DNA of 64,000 nt from PALSA-612 sp963742925 (GCA_963742925.1 CAVUNV010000005.1:310001-374000), one strand, 5' to 3'. Shown: positions 41,662 to 51,201, counted from the stretch's first letter. Numbers and translations: made by a program. The notes: generated from the letters alone by a model not told the origin.

Positions 41662-42312
41662 TTGGCCGCCCCTCGCCCGACTCCGGCCTACGTGCTCACG
41701 GCGCTGGCCAGCTGGCCGATCGTCCGGTTCGGGTTCCGGACTCGCTGGGAGGGTGTCGATCGCGTTCCCGTCGACGGGGGCTTCGTCCTGGCCGCGAACC
41801 ACACGTCGAACTTCGACGCCTGGCCCCTGGCGCTCGGGCTCTTCCCCGCCCGCTACATACGGTGCATGGCGAAGGCCGAGCTGTTCAGGCCGCCGCTCGG
41901 GCCGCTGTTGACGGCGCTCGGCGGCTTTCCGATCCGCCGTGAAGCGCCCGACCGCGACGCCATGGTGACGGCCGTCGAGCTGTGCAGGCAGGGCCACGTC
42001 GTCGTCATGTTTCCCGAGGGGACGCGGCGGGCGAAGGGCCTGCACAAGACGCGCGTTGCCGAGCCGCACACGGGCGCGGCCCGCATCGCGCTCAGAGCCG
42101 GCGTGCCGCTGGTCCCGGCGGCGATCACCGGGACGGACCGCCTCGCGCGGCTCGGTCCGATCCGGGTCGAATACGGCTCTCCGGTCGGTGTGGAGGATCT
42201 CGCCTCCCTCGATCGCCGTCAGGCCGCGAGGGTCGCCACCGAGCGGCTGATGGCGGACATCGGCCGGCTCGAGACCCGGCTGCGGCATGAGACGGGCGCA
42301 GCCTCGGCGTGA
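41662..42312 (+). CDS. plsC: PlsC 1-acylglycerol-3-phosphate acyltransferase
   Basis: 216 residues. Catalytic block AANHTSNFDAWPLAL (H-x4-D) and VVMFPEGTRRAKG; GGFPIRREAPDRDAM and VPLVPAAITGTDRL complete the family motifs. Second acylation of phosphatidic acid synthesis, directly after PlsY. TTG start, the only start in frame before the first conserved residues. Confidence 0.9.
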   Translation: MAAPRPTPAYVLTALASWPIVRFGFRTRWEGVDRVPVDGGFVLAANHTSNFDAWPLALGLFPARYIRCMAKAELFRPPLGPLLTALGGFPIRREAPDRDAMVTAVELCRQGHVVVMFPEGTRRAKGLHKTRVAEPHTGAARIALRAGVPLVPAAITGTDRLARLGPIRVEYGSPVGVEDLASLDRRQAARVATERLMADIGRLETRLRHETGAASA

Positions 42313-42315
42313 GCG

Positions 42316-44965
42316 TCAGGCGCTCAGATCGCTCACTCGCCCCACGGCCTCGATGCGCGTGCGGACGCCGAGCTTCCTGCAGATCTTCCTGACGTGCACC
42401 TTGGCGGTCGATTCGGTGATGAAGAGCGCTCGCCCGATTTCCCTGTTCGAGAGGCCCTGCGTCACCAGCTCCATGACCTCGCGCTCGCGCCTGGTAAGGA
42501 TGCTCGGGCCGTCCTGCTCGGGCGCCGATGGGAGCCGAAGCCCGACCGACTCGGCCAAGGCGTGATCTCTCGCGCGCTCGAGGATCGTCCTGAGCTGATC
42601 GTGGTTGGCCTCGTTGCTCACGAGCAGCCGCAGCAGCTCCGGGCACGCACGGTAGGCGGTCACGAATGCATCGATGTTCCCCGTGTCGAGCGCGATTCGG
42701 AAGGCATCCTCCGCCGCTGGCAGAGCTGAACGCTGGTTGTGTGCTGCCACAATGGCCTTGCTCCAAGGGAGGAGGCCAGCCACTTCTAACCGCCGCGATG
42801 AGGAATGGGCTCGTTCGGCGAGGCTTCTTGCGTCGTCGGCCTGGTTGGCCGCCGCATGCGCGAGCGATTGCCACGCGAGATACTCAGGGTGCATAGGGCA
42901 ACTCGCCGCCGCGTGGCGCGAGTGGTCGAGAACGCGTAGCGCTCGTTCGGGTTCGTTGTTGGCAAGATGAAGGCGAGCCTGAAGCGCGGCGACGCTGCTT
43001 ATCAAGAATTTGTTGTCAGACTTCACGGCCGCCCGTTCACAATGCACAAGACTTGCCTTACAAGCGCGCATATTGCGCAGGCCCCATTTTGCCTCGGCGA
43101 TATGGAAGTGAGCAAACTGGTTCACGAAGTTGAGAGAATAGATTTCGGCAAATTTGATCTCTAGCACCGCTATCTTCAACGCTTCCTCATATCTGCCGTT
43201 GATGGCGAGAAGGCCCGCATATATGTTGAGAAACGATGATTGAACCAGCGGGTCTCGCGATCTGTCAGCGAGGAGCGCAAGGGATCTATGCGACTCTATG
43301 ACCTCAGAAATATTCGCCACTAGCACTGCCATGCGAAAACGACCCGTGGCGATGCGAAGACGTTCATCAACCGAAGTTCCGGAACCTGCGACATAGCGTT
43401 CGAGAAGCGACTCGGCTTCAGTCTCTTGCTCAAGAGCGTCAGTGGCGATGAATTCCCCCCACAAGGCCTGGCGGACGTCTCGGTCAGAGTGAGAAACTTG
43501 TCCCGCCGCCTGAAAGTGTTCAAGCGCTATCTCCTCGCGCCCAGTGAGATGCGCACTGGTTCCTGCGACCCACAAGGCCCTTGACTTGAGTAGGTGGTCG
43601 TCTTGGAACCGCCGGGCAGCCTGGGAAGCGAGCGCTTCGCTTCGCTCTAGTAGCCCGTCACGAAGTACGAGTTCGGCTTCCGCAAGATCCACCAATGGAG
43701 AGTCGGTGCCCTGCGCTGACGCGGCGCCGATCCAACGGCGTAGAGTGGGCAGGCGCGCTTGGTCGAGCATTTGCGGGAGGGCGGCTTCGAATAGCCTGAT
43801 GAGAAGGTCGTCATCCCGGAACTGTGTGGCGATTTCGAACACGTCGTCCCACTCCTCACGCTCCATCAGCGCTTGAGCAAGCCGGGCGACGACCTTTCCA
43901 TCAGGATCGTCGCTACTCTGGCGAAACTTTGAAGTGAGAAAGAATCGCAATAAGGGGTGCAGCTCCGTCCTTTCGCGGGAGCGTGGGAGGAAGAACCCAA
44001 GCTCGGTTCCTTTGGCGATAACCTCTGCTGCGTGCTCGCCAATCACCGAGACAGCGATGTCAGAAGTGATTGATCGTGAAAGCGAAAGTCGCCTGAGACC
44101 CTGCTGGACACTCAGCAGAAGCAGCCTGGTAGAGCTCTTCCGCGAAGAAGTTGTAGAGCTCCTCAGGAACGCTTTCCGCCGGCATTTCAAGATTCGTGGA
44201 TAGAGCCGCAAGCCCGATAAGGGCTGGCCATCCATCTGCGAGCGAGATCAAGCCGCTAGTGCGGTTGCTGGAGCGATCGCACAACGTAGAACTCGCCTCC
44301 TCCTGGCTCATCGCCAGCAGGTTCCGGCCGATCTCGTAGATCTCCCCGTAAAGCAGACGCCGAGCTGTTGCCCAGTTCGGGCGCGAGCGGCCGGCTGCGA
44401 GCAGGCGAATCGGGCAGGAGGATGCGAGGTGCTCGACGAATCGCTCGGCGGGTTCTGAGTCGCACGCGAACTGGTAGTCGTCGAAGGCGAGCCACGCGCC
44501 TTTCGGCCAGGCGCCGAGGTCGTCGGCGAGAAGCTCGGCCAGCGCCTCGACCTCATCTGGCGGTGCGCTCGAGACACGCAGGCGCGTTGCCATCCGCTCG
44601 CCGGCGCCGGGGACGATCGTGGCGCTTGCCTTGGCCAGTCCAAGCGCCAAAGCCGCCACATCGGCAGCGGCCGAAGTCCCCCTGTACCAGGCGTGTGGCC
44701 GCGTGCTCAGCCACTCCCGCGCGAGTGTGGTCTTTCCGTAACCGGCGGGAGCGACGAGCAGGATGATGCGCGCCTTGCTCTCGTCGAGCAGGGTCGTCAG
44801 TCGGGGACGCTTGATGATGTGGGCGCGCCCTGGTTCGAGTGTTTCGCCTGCCTCGAGCGTCATCGGCCACCTCGGTGCGACCTGCCTGCCTGTCGCACCG
44901 TATCGCGGATCAGAGCCGAATTCGAGCGCCCCGGCGCCCGCGCCGAGCAGGTCGGCGACGGACAC
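42316..44965 (-). CDS. MalT/LuxR-type ATP-dependent transcriptional regulator (one frameshift)
   Basis: About 883 residues. NTPase domain: VAPAGYGKTTLAREWL (Walker A) and GAWLAFDDYQF (Walker B); long helical repeat region (TPR-like, for example EALKIAVLEIKFAEIYSLNF); C-terminal LuxR HTH LTRREREVMELVTQGLSNRE and STAKVHVRKICRKLGV. The frame breaks at about 44128, between EELYQ and LLLSVQQGLRRL; the span is 883 codons plus one base. The middle part (about 42.9-44.2 kb) is clearly more AT-rich than both ends. GTG 44965 is the longest start; ATG 44863 (MTLEAGETLEPGRA) is equally likely. Confidence 0.8.
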
Positions 44966-44976
44966 CGGGGGCCGTG

Positions 44977-45240
44977 TTAGTGCCTGCGACCGGCGTGAGC
45001 CACGAGGCGTGGGGCCAGTGGATCGTCGCCGGTGGCGGCGCGGTAGGCGGCCGGGATCTGGCGCCGCCGGGAGACGCCGAGCTTCTGGCGGAGGCTGTCC
45101 GAATGAGCCTTGGCTGTTCTCGGCGAGATGCCGAGCCGTTCGCCGATCTCCTCGTTCGAGCAGCCTGCCGCGATCAGCTCGACGACCTCCCGCTGGCGGG
45201 CCGTAATCGCCGGAATCGCGCCCTTGAGGGTCTCGTACAT
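44977..45240 (-). CDS. Solo LuxR-type HTH protein
   Basis: 87 residues consisting only of a LuxR DNA-binding domain: ITARQREVVELIAAGCSNEE and IGERLGISPRTAKAHSDSLR followed by QKLGVSRRRQ. There is no receiver or sensor domain. It lies 11 bp before the MalT-like gene on the same strand and may modulate the same target. TAGCGT, 10 bp before the ATG, is a possible -10 box. Confidence 0.75.
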   Translation of the reverse strand: MYETLKGAIPAITARQREVVELIAAGCSNEEIGERLGISPRTAKAHSDSLRQKLGVSRRRQIPAAYRAATGDDPLAPRLVAHAGRRH

Positions 45241-45306
45241 GATGGTCGCGACGCTACAAGCGCCCGCCCCGTGCCGCTATTCACCGAAAGACGTATCTTG
45301 AGTGCG

Positions 45307-46326
45307 CTACACGGCGCTTCGAGCGGTGGCGGCACGGAGGAAGCTCGCCTCGTGCCCGCGCACGTTTGCTTCGCGGAGGCCCTCTGCGTCGAGCGCGCCG
45401 ACGCGGAGCAACAGCTCGAACTCGTCGCGCAGGCGGGTGCGCATCATCTCGGGCCCGTCGGTGGCGATCGTGAACGGCACGTCGTGCGCGACGAAGGCGA
45501 GGATCGTGTCGCGGAGCTCGTCCTCGCCCGAGAGCGCCTTCGTGAGCAGGTTCGAGGTGGGGCAGATCTCGAGCACGATCCCGCGGGCGGCGAGCTCCTG
45601 CATCAGCGCGGGATCGCGGGCCGCGAGGATCCCGTGGCCGATCCGGTCGGGCCGTAGCGTCTCGACGACCTCGGCGATCTCCTCGATCCCCTGGTCGCCG
45701 CCCTCCTCGCCCACGTGGATGGTGACGCCGAGCCCGGCCGCGCGCGCCTCCTCGACGAGCGGGGCCAGGTCGCGATACGGGTAGCGCTCGCCCCGGGGCC
45801 GGGGCCCGGCGATGTCGACGCCGACGATCCCGCGCGAGGCCCAGCGGATCGCCTTCTCGACGATCACACCGTTCTGAACGTCGGTGAACGTCCTGTCCAT
45901 CATCAGGATCAGGCCCGCCCTGACCTGCGGGTACTCGAGCTCGGCGAGGTCGAGGCCGCGAACGGCGGCGAGGATGATGTGGTCGAGATCGCGCTCGCCG
46001 CCGCGGTTCCGCTTCATCGGGTTGAAGCGCAGCTCGAGCGTCGTGATGCCCTGGGAGCGGTAGGCGCCGCCGATCGCGCCGTGCACCGAGCGCTCGACCG
46101 CGAGCGGGCTCGACTGGATCAGCTCCGTCCAGTGGTAGATGGCGTCGAGCGCGTCGAGGTCGGGAACTCCGCGCGGGTCGGAGACGGTGACGAGCCGGTC
46201 GAACTCCCAGTAGTCCTTGACCGGGAGTGCGATGCCCTGCTCGTGGGCGAGGCTCCACATCGCGTCCGAGGAGACCGACCCGCCGAGATGCGTGTGAAGC
46301 TCGGCCAGACCCCCCGGGAAGTCCAT
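45307..46326 (-). CDS. Adenosine deaminase family amidohydrolase
   Basis: 339 residues. Zinc and catalytic residues: LAELHTHLGGS, VTIHVGEEGGDQG (catalytic Glu), PDRIGHGILA, LEICPTSNLLT and TIATDGPEMM. The Asp-Asp of classical adenosine deaminase (TDDP) is Asp-Gly here, so the substrate could be adenosine or another aminopurine nucleoside. Start ATG has TAGACT 7 bp upstream. Confidence 0.8.
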   Translation of the reverse strand: MDFPGGLAELHTHLGGSVSSDAMWSLAHEQGIALPVKDYWEFDRLVTVSDPRGVPDLDALDAIYHWTELIQSSPLAVERSVHGAIGGAYRSQGITTLELRFNPMKRNRGGERDLDHIILAAVRGLDLAELEYPQVRAGLILMMDRTFTDVQNGVIVEKAIRWASRGIVGVDIAGPRPRGERYPYRDLAPLVEEARAAGLGVTIHVGEEGGDQGIEEIAEVVETLRPDRIGHGILAARDPALMQELAARGIVLEICPTSNLLTKALSGEDELRDTILAFVAHDVPFTIATDGPEMMRTRLRDEFELLLRVGALDAEGLREANVRGHEASFLRAATARSAV

Positions 46327-46333
46327 GCGGCCG

Positions 46334-46339
46334 AGTCTA
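46334..46339 (-). promoter_or_regulatory. -10 box TAGACT for the deaminase gene
   Basis: Minus-strand TAGACT ending 7 bp before ATG 46326. Confidence 0.5.
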
Positions 46340-48064
46340 CTTCCGGAGGCGCTTCTCGCTTCCCAGCCTCAGGAAGGCCTGGCCGCCGAGGAGCTGGAGC
46401 ACGGCGACGACGGAGAGCAGGAACGGAAGGAAGACGATCAGCGTCGCCCACCACCAGCTCGGCCAGCCCCAGTCGAAGCGGTCGTGGATCCAGCCCGAGT
46501 TGTCCACGATCGCCCAGATCGACGCTCCCACGACGGCGGCGAACACCGCGCCGTCCAGGATGCGCCGCGGGATCGAACGCGCGAAGAAGGCTTTGAAGAA
46601 GAGGAAGTGCGACGCCCTGAGCGTCCGCAGGTATCCCTTGGAGACCGTGTCGGGATCCTTCGCGTCCGCGAGGCCGACCACCGGCGCGAAGCTCCACGAG
46701 GCAGCGTCGAGCGGCGCATCCGGGTGGTCGACGACCGACTCGACCTCCGGATACTTCTCGAGCCACTCCCCGAGCTCGAGCGTGCTCATCCTGTAGCCGC
46801 TGTACATCAGCGAATACGCCTCGCCGTCGGCGAACGCGTCGAGGTCGGTGCGCACCCTGGCGAGGCAGGTCTGCACCTCGCGGTTGATGCCGTACGGCGT
46901 CAACGACTCGTCCGGGACGGGCTCGCGACCCTTCGGAAGCGGCGGCACCGTCGGCGGCGGCAGGTTGCGAAGCAGGTGCATGAGAGCCGTGCGGTTCTCG
47001 CTGCAGGCGCGCACGAGCTGCTCGATCCGGATCCGCGCGCCGTAGATGCTCATCGACCGCGGCGCGACCGCGAACGCAAACGGCGGCGGCTTCCTCGTAT
47101 CTCCCATCAGACCCGACGCATCGCTGACGATCACCGCGTCGCACTTCATGTCGAACAGCGTCTGGACGCCCTGGTTGTCGTGGACGCCGCCGTCGACGAG
47201 CTGCACCCGCCGGTGGAGGTACATGTCGCTGATCGACAGGGGATGGAAGAGCAGCGGGACGCACGAGGACGCGGCCACGGCCAGCGCGAGCGGGAAGTCC
47301 TGTTGCTTGCCGGGGACGGCGGGCTGGTCGGGCCCGGCATCGAAGTACGCCTGCTCGAGGCGCTCGTTCACGTCGATCTTCTCGAGGAGGTCCGCCGCCT
47401 GCGTGCTCTCCGGCGCGGGCTCCCCCATCCTGACCGCCTCGAAGCGCCAGTTGTGACCCGTGTTGAGCGTCGTCGCGTTCATGACCAGGATCGGGACCCT
47501 GGCCTTCAGGCTCTTGTTCTGCTCGTCCGGCCTGAACGGCTCCTTCCCCGTGTATCCCTTGGGCGTGAACGCGAGCCACCGCAGCTCGACCTGGCGTTCC
47601 AGCCAGCGGAAGCGCCGGCGCTTGCCTGTCGGTCCGTAGGCCTTCTTGTAGAGGTACCGGTCGTACAGGTCGCCGAGCCGGTCGCTGCGCGAGTACTTCC
47701 TCCCCATCATCCAGTAGTTCTTGAACGGGTTGAGCAGGATGCGCGCCCGCATGTTCTTGCGGACCGCCGCCAGGAAGTCGACCTGGATGTCGCGGACGAG
47801 CTTCCGATAGTCGTCGTCGGTCGGGTCGGCCGTCGTTTCGAGCAGCTTCTTGAGACGGAGGTAGTAGTAGGCGCCGATGATCGTCCCTCCCGAGACCGTG
47901 GAGAGGACGTCGACGTGCCGGAGCACTCCGAGATCGGCCAGCCGCGCGAACACGCCGAGGTGGAAGAACGACGCTCTGAAGCCGCCTCCCGAGAGCGCCA
48001 GGCCCAGCCGTTCCGGGGGGTTGGTGGCAGCCTGCGGCGCTGGAGCGGGCGAGGAAACATCCAT
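46337..48064 (-). CDS. Patatin-like phospholipase with C-terminal membrane segments
   Basis: 575 residues. LGLALSGGGFRASFFHLGV forms the oxyanion hole, VDVLSTVSGGTIIGAYYY carries the nucleophile Ser, and LVDGGVHDNQG the catalytic Asp, so a Ser-Asp dyad is present. The C-terminus has two hydrophobic segments (GAVFAAVVGASIWAIVDNSG and WWWATLIVFLPFLLSVVAVL), which probably fix it to the membrane. Likely lipid acyl hydrolase. Confidence 0.82.
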   Translation of the reverse strand: MDVSSPAPAPQAATNPPERLGLALSGGGFRASFFHLGVFARLADLGVLRHVDVLSTVSGGTIIGAYYYLRLKKLLETTADPTDDDYRKLVRDIQVDFLAAVRKNMRARILLNPFKNYWMMGRKYSRSDRLGDLYDRYLYKKAYGPTGKRRRFRWLERQVELRWLAFTPKGYTGKEPFRPDEQNKSLKARVPILVMNATTLNTGHNWRFEAVRMGEPAPESTQAADLLEKIDVNERLEQAYFDAGPDQPAVPGKQQDFPLALAVAASSCVPLLFHPLSISDMYLHRRVQLVDGGVHDNQGVQTLFDMKCDAVIVSDASGLMGDTRKPPPFAFAVAPRSMSIYGARIRIEQLVRACSENRTALMHLLRNLPPPTVPPLPKGREPVPDESLTPYGINREVQTCLARVRTDLDAFADGEAYSLMYSGYRMSTLELGEWLEKYPEVESVVDHPDAPLDAASWSFAPVVGLADAKDPDTVSKGYLRTLRASHFLFFKAFFARSIPRRILDGAVFAAVVGASIWAIVDNSGWIHDRFDWGWPSWWWATLIVFLPFLLSVVAVLQLLGGQAFLRLGSEKRLRK

Positions 48065-48103
48065 CTGACGGCCCGCCTACGGTCGCATGGGCCGCCGGTG
48101 GTG

Positions 48104-49306
48104 TCAAGCGTTGCGAGTCGCGACCGCCTCGGCGAGCTTCGTGCCCGCCACCCGCTCCGGGATCGTCGCCAGGCGATCTGGCGGCTCGGCACTGAAGACC
48201 CAGCGCACGTAGCGCGAGGCGACGTCGTCGCCCCAGCCGGTCATGCCCGTGGCGGCGATCGCGGACTCCTCGAGCAGCAGGCGCGAGGCTTCGGCCGGCT
48301 CGAACCCCAGCGAGGCGACGTCGAGCAGCATCGACCAGCCGCCCGCGGGTCGGACGAAGGGCCAGCCGGGCAGCCCCTCGAGCAGCAGGTCGCGGCGGCG
48401 CTCCAGCTCGTCCACGCACTCCTGCACGTGGCCCTGGTCGCCGCGCAGGACGGCGGCTCCGGCCGCCCGCGACAGCCCGGTGGGCATGGTCGTGTTGTAG
48501 ACGTGCACCCAGCCGGCGTCCTCGACCGTCGCGGCAGGCCCGGCCACCCAGCCGACGCGCCAGCCGATCATCCGGTGCTCCTTCGACAGCGAGCCGACCA
48601 CGACCGTCCGCTCGACCATGCCCTCGAAGTGCAGCGGGTGGAGCAGCGGCCGGCCGTCGAAGAGCAACCGCTCCATCGCCGAGTCGTAGATCAGGCCGAG
48701 CTCGTGCTCGCGGCAGAGGTCGCAGATCAGACGCCAGTCCTGCTCGTCGAACCAGCCGCCCGACGGCATCGACGGGCTCATCAGCAGCATCGCCCGCGTC
48801 GCGGGGCCGATCGCGGCCACCAGCGCGTCGCGGTCGAGCCGCCACTCGCCGTCGACGACGCGGAACGGAGCGAAGCGGGGGATGCCACCGGCGAGGTGGA
48901 CGCGGTTGACGATGCCCGCATAGGTGGGGTCGGTGACGATCACCTCGTCGCCCGGGTCGACGACGGCCAGCACGACGTCGAGGAGGCCCTCCATGCCGCC
49001 CGACGTGATGACGATCTCCTGCTCCGGGTCGAACCGGTGACCGGTGCGCTCGACGAGAAACTCCGACACCGCGTCGCGCAGGTCGAGGTCGCCGGTGAAC
49101 GGAAGCCAGCTGTTCGACTTCGGCGCCGCCAGGTTCTCGGCGGTCACCGGCACCGCCTCCGGCGGCAGCGGCAGATCCGTGTCGAGGTTCTCCATCCGCA
49201 GGACCGGCCAATCGGGACGCGTCCGCGCCGGGGCATCGGCCGCCGCGGCAACCCGGTCGATGCCGAAGCCGCGCACCGCCTGAAGCCGCTGAGCGCGCCT
49301 GAACAC
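48104..49306 (-). CDS. PLP-dependent aminotransferase, class I/II
   Basis: 400 residues. EIVITSGGMEGLLDVVLAVV, VIVTDPTYAGIVNRV, LIYDSAMERLLFDG and GSLSKEHRMIGWRVGWVAG (PLP Lys) follow the fold type I order. Substrate unknown. The GTG start has TAGGAT 6 bp upstream on the same strand, and the gene diverges from the PadR gene 69 bp away. Confidence 0.85.
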   Translation of the reverse strand: MFRRAQRLQAVRGFGIDRVAAAADAPARTRPDWPVLRMENLDTDLPLPPEAVPVTAENLAAPKSNSWLPFTGDLDLRDAVSEFLVERTGHRFDPEQEIVITSGGMEGLLDVVLAVVDPGDEVIVTDPTYAGIVNRVHLAGGIPRFAPFRVVDGEWRLDRDALVAAIGPATRAMLLMSPSMPSGGWFDEQDWRLICDLCREHELGLIYDSAMERLLFDGRPLLHPLHFEGMVERTVVVGSLSKEHRMIGWRVGWVAGPAATVEDAGWVHVYNTTMPTGLSRAAGAAVLRGDQGHVQECVDELERRRDLLLEGLPGWPFVRPAGGWSMLLDVASLGFEPAEASRLLLEESAIAATGMTGWGDDVASRYVRWVFSAEPPDRLATIPERVAGTKLAEAVATRNA

Positions 49307-49312
49307 GCGGCG

Positions 49313-49318
49313 ATCCTA
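49313..49318 (-). promoter_or_regulatory. -10 box TAGGAT for the aminotransferase gene
   Basis: Minus-strand TAGGAT ending 6 bp before GTG 49306. Confidence 0.5.
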
Positions 49319-49340
49319 CTCCGCAGGCCGAGCAGGTCAT

Positions 49341-49369
49341 TTGACATCTATATGTATTTAACATATGTT
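49341..49369 (+). promoter_or_regulatory. Sigma70-type promoter of the padR gene
   Basis: TTGACA (49341-49346), 17-bp spacer, TATGTT (49364-49369), ending 6 bp before ATG 49376. It is the best -35/-10 pair seen in the window. The predicted start of transcription is the A of the ATG. Confidence 0.65.
49350..49366. promoter_or_regulatory. PadR-type operator ATATGT-N5-ACATAT inside the promoter
   Basis: Perfect 6-bp palindrome arms around ATTTA. ATGT/ACAT half-sites are the known recognition pattern of PadR/LmrR regulators. It fills the spacer and overlaps the -10 box, so binding would block polymerase and give autorepression. Confidence 0.6.
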
Positions 49370-49375
49370 GTGCGC

Positions 49376-49768
49376 ATGCACAGGAGACCTCACGGACGCG
49401 GCTACAGGAGCCGGCGGCAGACCGGCCCGAACGAGTGGGCCGTTCGCGCCCGCGTCGAGCGCTTCGTCGAGCCTTCGCTCTTGCTCCTGCTCAGGGAGCG
49501 CCCGCGGCACGGCTACGAGTTGATCGAGCTGCTGCCCGAGCTGGCGGGCGGCGAGCGCGTCGACGTCGGCAATCTCTACCGCTTCCTGCGCGCGCTCGAG
49601 GGCGAGGGCATCGTCGAGTCCGAATGGCACGGCGATCTGCCCGGCCCGGCCAAGCGCACGTACCGGCTCACCGAGACGGGCGAGCACCTGCTCGGCCAGT
49701 GGGCCGAGGCGCTGCGCCGGACGCGCGAGGAGGTCTCCGCATTCCTCGATCGATACGAAGGGAGGTGA
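49376..49768 (+). CDS. PadR family transcriptional regulator
   Basis: 130 residues. Winged HTH: EPSLLLLLRERPRHGYELIE, GNLYRFLRALEGEGIVESEW and RTYRLTETGEHLLGQWAEAL, then a helical C-terminus for dimerisation. The first ~20 residues are basic (HRRPHGRGYRSRRQ). It probably represses its own promoter and the coupled small gene, and perhaps the divergent aminotransferase. Confidence 0.88.
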   Translation: MHRRPHGRGYRSRRQTGPNEWAVRARVERFVEPSLLLLLRERPRHGYELIELLPELAGGERVDVGNLYRFLRALEGEGIVESEWHGDLPGPAKRTYRLTETGEHLLGQWAEALRRTREEVSAFLDRYEGR

Positions 49769-49959
49769 GTGAATTGCACAAGAATCGACATCGACACGGA
49801 AAGCGCTGCCACGGCTTCGGCCGCGGGCGCGTCCCGAACGCCGATCAGCTCCTGCAGAAGTTGGAGGAGCGCCAGCGCGACCTCGAGCAGGAGGTCGCCG
49901 ACGTGGCCGACCTGATCCGGCGCCTGAAGGAGAAGCAGCCGGAGACCGCCTCGGTCTAG
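49765..49959 (+). CDS. Small basic coiled-coil protein coupled to padR
   Basis: 64 residues. The N-terminus is rich in His/Arg/Gly with one Cys (HKNRHRHGKRCHGFGRGR); the rest is a heptad-type helix (LLQKLEERQRDLEQEVADVA). GTG overlaps the padR stop (GTGA), with GAAGGGAG before it. Similar small Gly/basic plus coiled-coil proteins (DUF5320-like) occur beside PadR genes, but the match is only in general form. Confidence 0.6.
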   Translation: MSELHKNRHRHGKRCHGFGRGRVPNADQLLQKLEERQRDLEQEVADVADLIRRLKEKQPETASV

Positions 49960-50027
49960 GCATGCCCTGGAGCGCGCGTTCCTCGAGGCGGCGAGGAGCG
50001 CGCGGGCGGGGCGGCAGGAGCGGGAAA

Positions 50028-50033
50028 TAGACT
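50028..50033 (+). promoter_or_regulatory. -10 box TAGACT for the glycosyltransferase gene
   Basis: Ends 7 bp before ATG 50041. Confidence 0.5.
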
Positions 50034-50040
50034 CCGGCGG

Positions 50041-51201
50041 ATGAAGGTGGGGATCGTCGTCCCGTTCTCGTGGTCCTTCTGGGGAGCCGTGAACGAGCAC
50101 GCCGAATTGCAGGCGGACGCGCTGCGCAGGCTCGGTATCGAGACGCGGACGATCGTCGGCAACGACCCTCCCGGCTCCTTCACCCGTGTCCTGCACCCGC
50201 GACTCGGACGCCACGACGAGCCGCCGGCCGGGGTGATCCCCGTCGGCCGCACCGTGATCGTCCCCGCGAACGGCTCACTCTCGAACATCGTCCTGAGCCC
50301 CGGGACGCTGCGGAAGATCAGTCGCGCGCTCGAACGGGAGCGCTTCGACGTCCTGCACGTCCACGAGCCGATGACGCCGGTGATCTGCGTCGCCGCGATG
50401 GCGCTCGCACGGTGCCCGGTGGTCGCGACCTGGCATGCGGCGGGGCCGCTGCGCTGGAACAGCCACGCCCTTCGCTTCTGGGGCTTCCTGATGGAGCGTG
50501 TCGATTACCGGATCGCGGTCTCGGAGCAGGCGCGCCGCTCGGCCGAGCAGTTCTTCGAAGGCCCGTTCGACGTGATCCCGAACGGCGTGCTGATCCCGCC
50601 GCGGGCGAGCCCCGGCGGCCGGGAGCACCGTGTCGTCTTCGCCGGCCGGCACGACCCCCGCAAGGGGCTGCCGGTGCTGCTCAGGGCCTGGCCGGAGATC
50701 CATCGCCGAACGGGCGCGCGCCTGCGCCTCGCCGGCGCCGACCCGCTCGCCGTTCAGCTCGTTCTGGCACGGCAGCGCGGGTCGGGCGACGGCATCGACC
50801 TGCTCGGCCTGCTCTCGCAGGAGCAGCTCACGGAGGAGCTCCTGTCCGCGAAGGTGCTCGTCGCGCCGTCTGTCGGAATGGAGAGCTTCGGCATGGTGCT
50901 GGCGCGGGCGTTCGCGTGCGCGCTGCCCGTCGTGGCCTCCGACATCTCCGGGTACCGCGACGTGATGACGCCCGAGACGGGCCTTCTGGTGCCGCCCGGC
51001 GACGTCAAGGCGCTCACCGACGCGGTCGTGCGGTTGATCGAGGACGAGCCGCGCCGCCGGGCGGCCGGGATCGCCGCCCGGCGCGTGGCCGAGGCACGCT
51101 ACGCCTGGGGCCCGATCGCGCGGCGGCTGCTCGACGTCTACGGCCTCGTCCTGGACGGCCGGCCGTCGCTCCCGATGCCCCTCGAGGCGGCCACGGCATG
51201 A
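50041..51201 (+). CDS. Glycosyltransferase family 4, PimA-like
   Basis: 386 residues, GT-B fold. VGIVVPFSWSFWGAVNEHAE and LHVHEPMTPVICVAAM are close to phosphatidylinositol mannosyltransferases; donor site VFAGRHDPRKGLPVLLRAW and GMESFGMVLARAFACALPVV (E-x7-E type motif). Acceptor likely a membrane lipid, in line with the following LPG-synthase-like membrane protein, which overlaps by 4 bp. Confidence 0.82.
   Translation: MKVGIVVPFSWSFWGAVNEHAELQADALRRLGIETRTIVGNDPPGSFTRVLHPRLGRHDEPPAGVIPVGRTVIVPANGSLSNIVLSPGTLRKISRALERERFDVLHVHEPMTPVICVAAMALARCPVVATWHAAGPLRWNSHALRFWGFLMERVDYRIAVSEQARRSAEQFFEGPFDVIPNGVLIPPRASPGGREHRVVFAGRHDPRKGLPVLLRAWPEIHRRTGARLRLAGADPLAVQLVLARQRGSGDGIDLLGLLSQEQLTEELLSAKVLVAPSVGMESFGMVLARAFACALPVVASDISGYRDVMTPETGLLVPPGDVKALTDAVVRLIEDEPRRRAAGIAARRVAEARYAWGPIARRLLDVYGLVLDGRPSLPMPLEAATA

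Noticed and set aside
46119..49364. Long minus-strand frame of over 1000 codons
   Set aside because: Out-of-frame shadow over the aminotransferase and patatin genes; Arg/Gly/Ala-rich without motifs.
46325..49768. Very long plus-strand frame ending in padR
   Set aside because: Only the last 130 residues are the real PadR; the rest is antisense to deaminase, patatin and aminotransferase genes.
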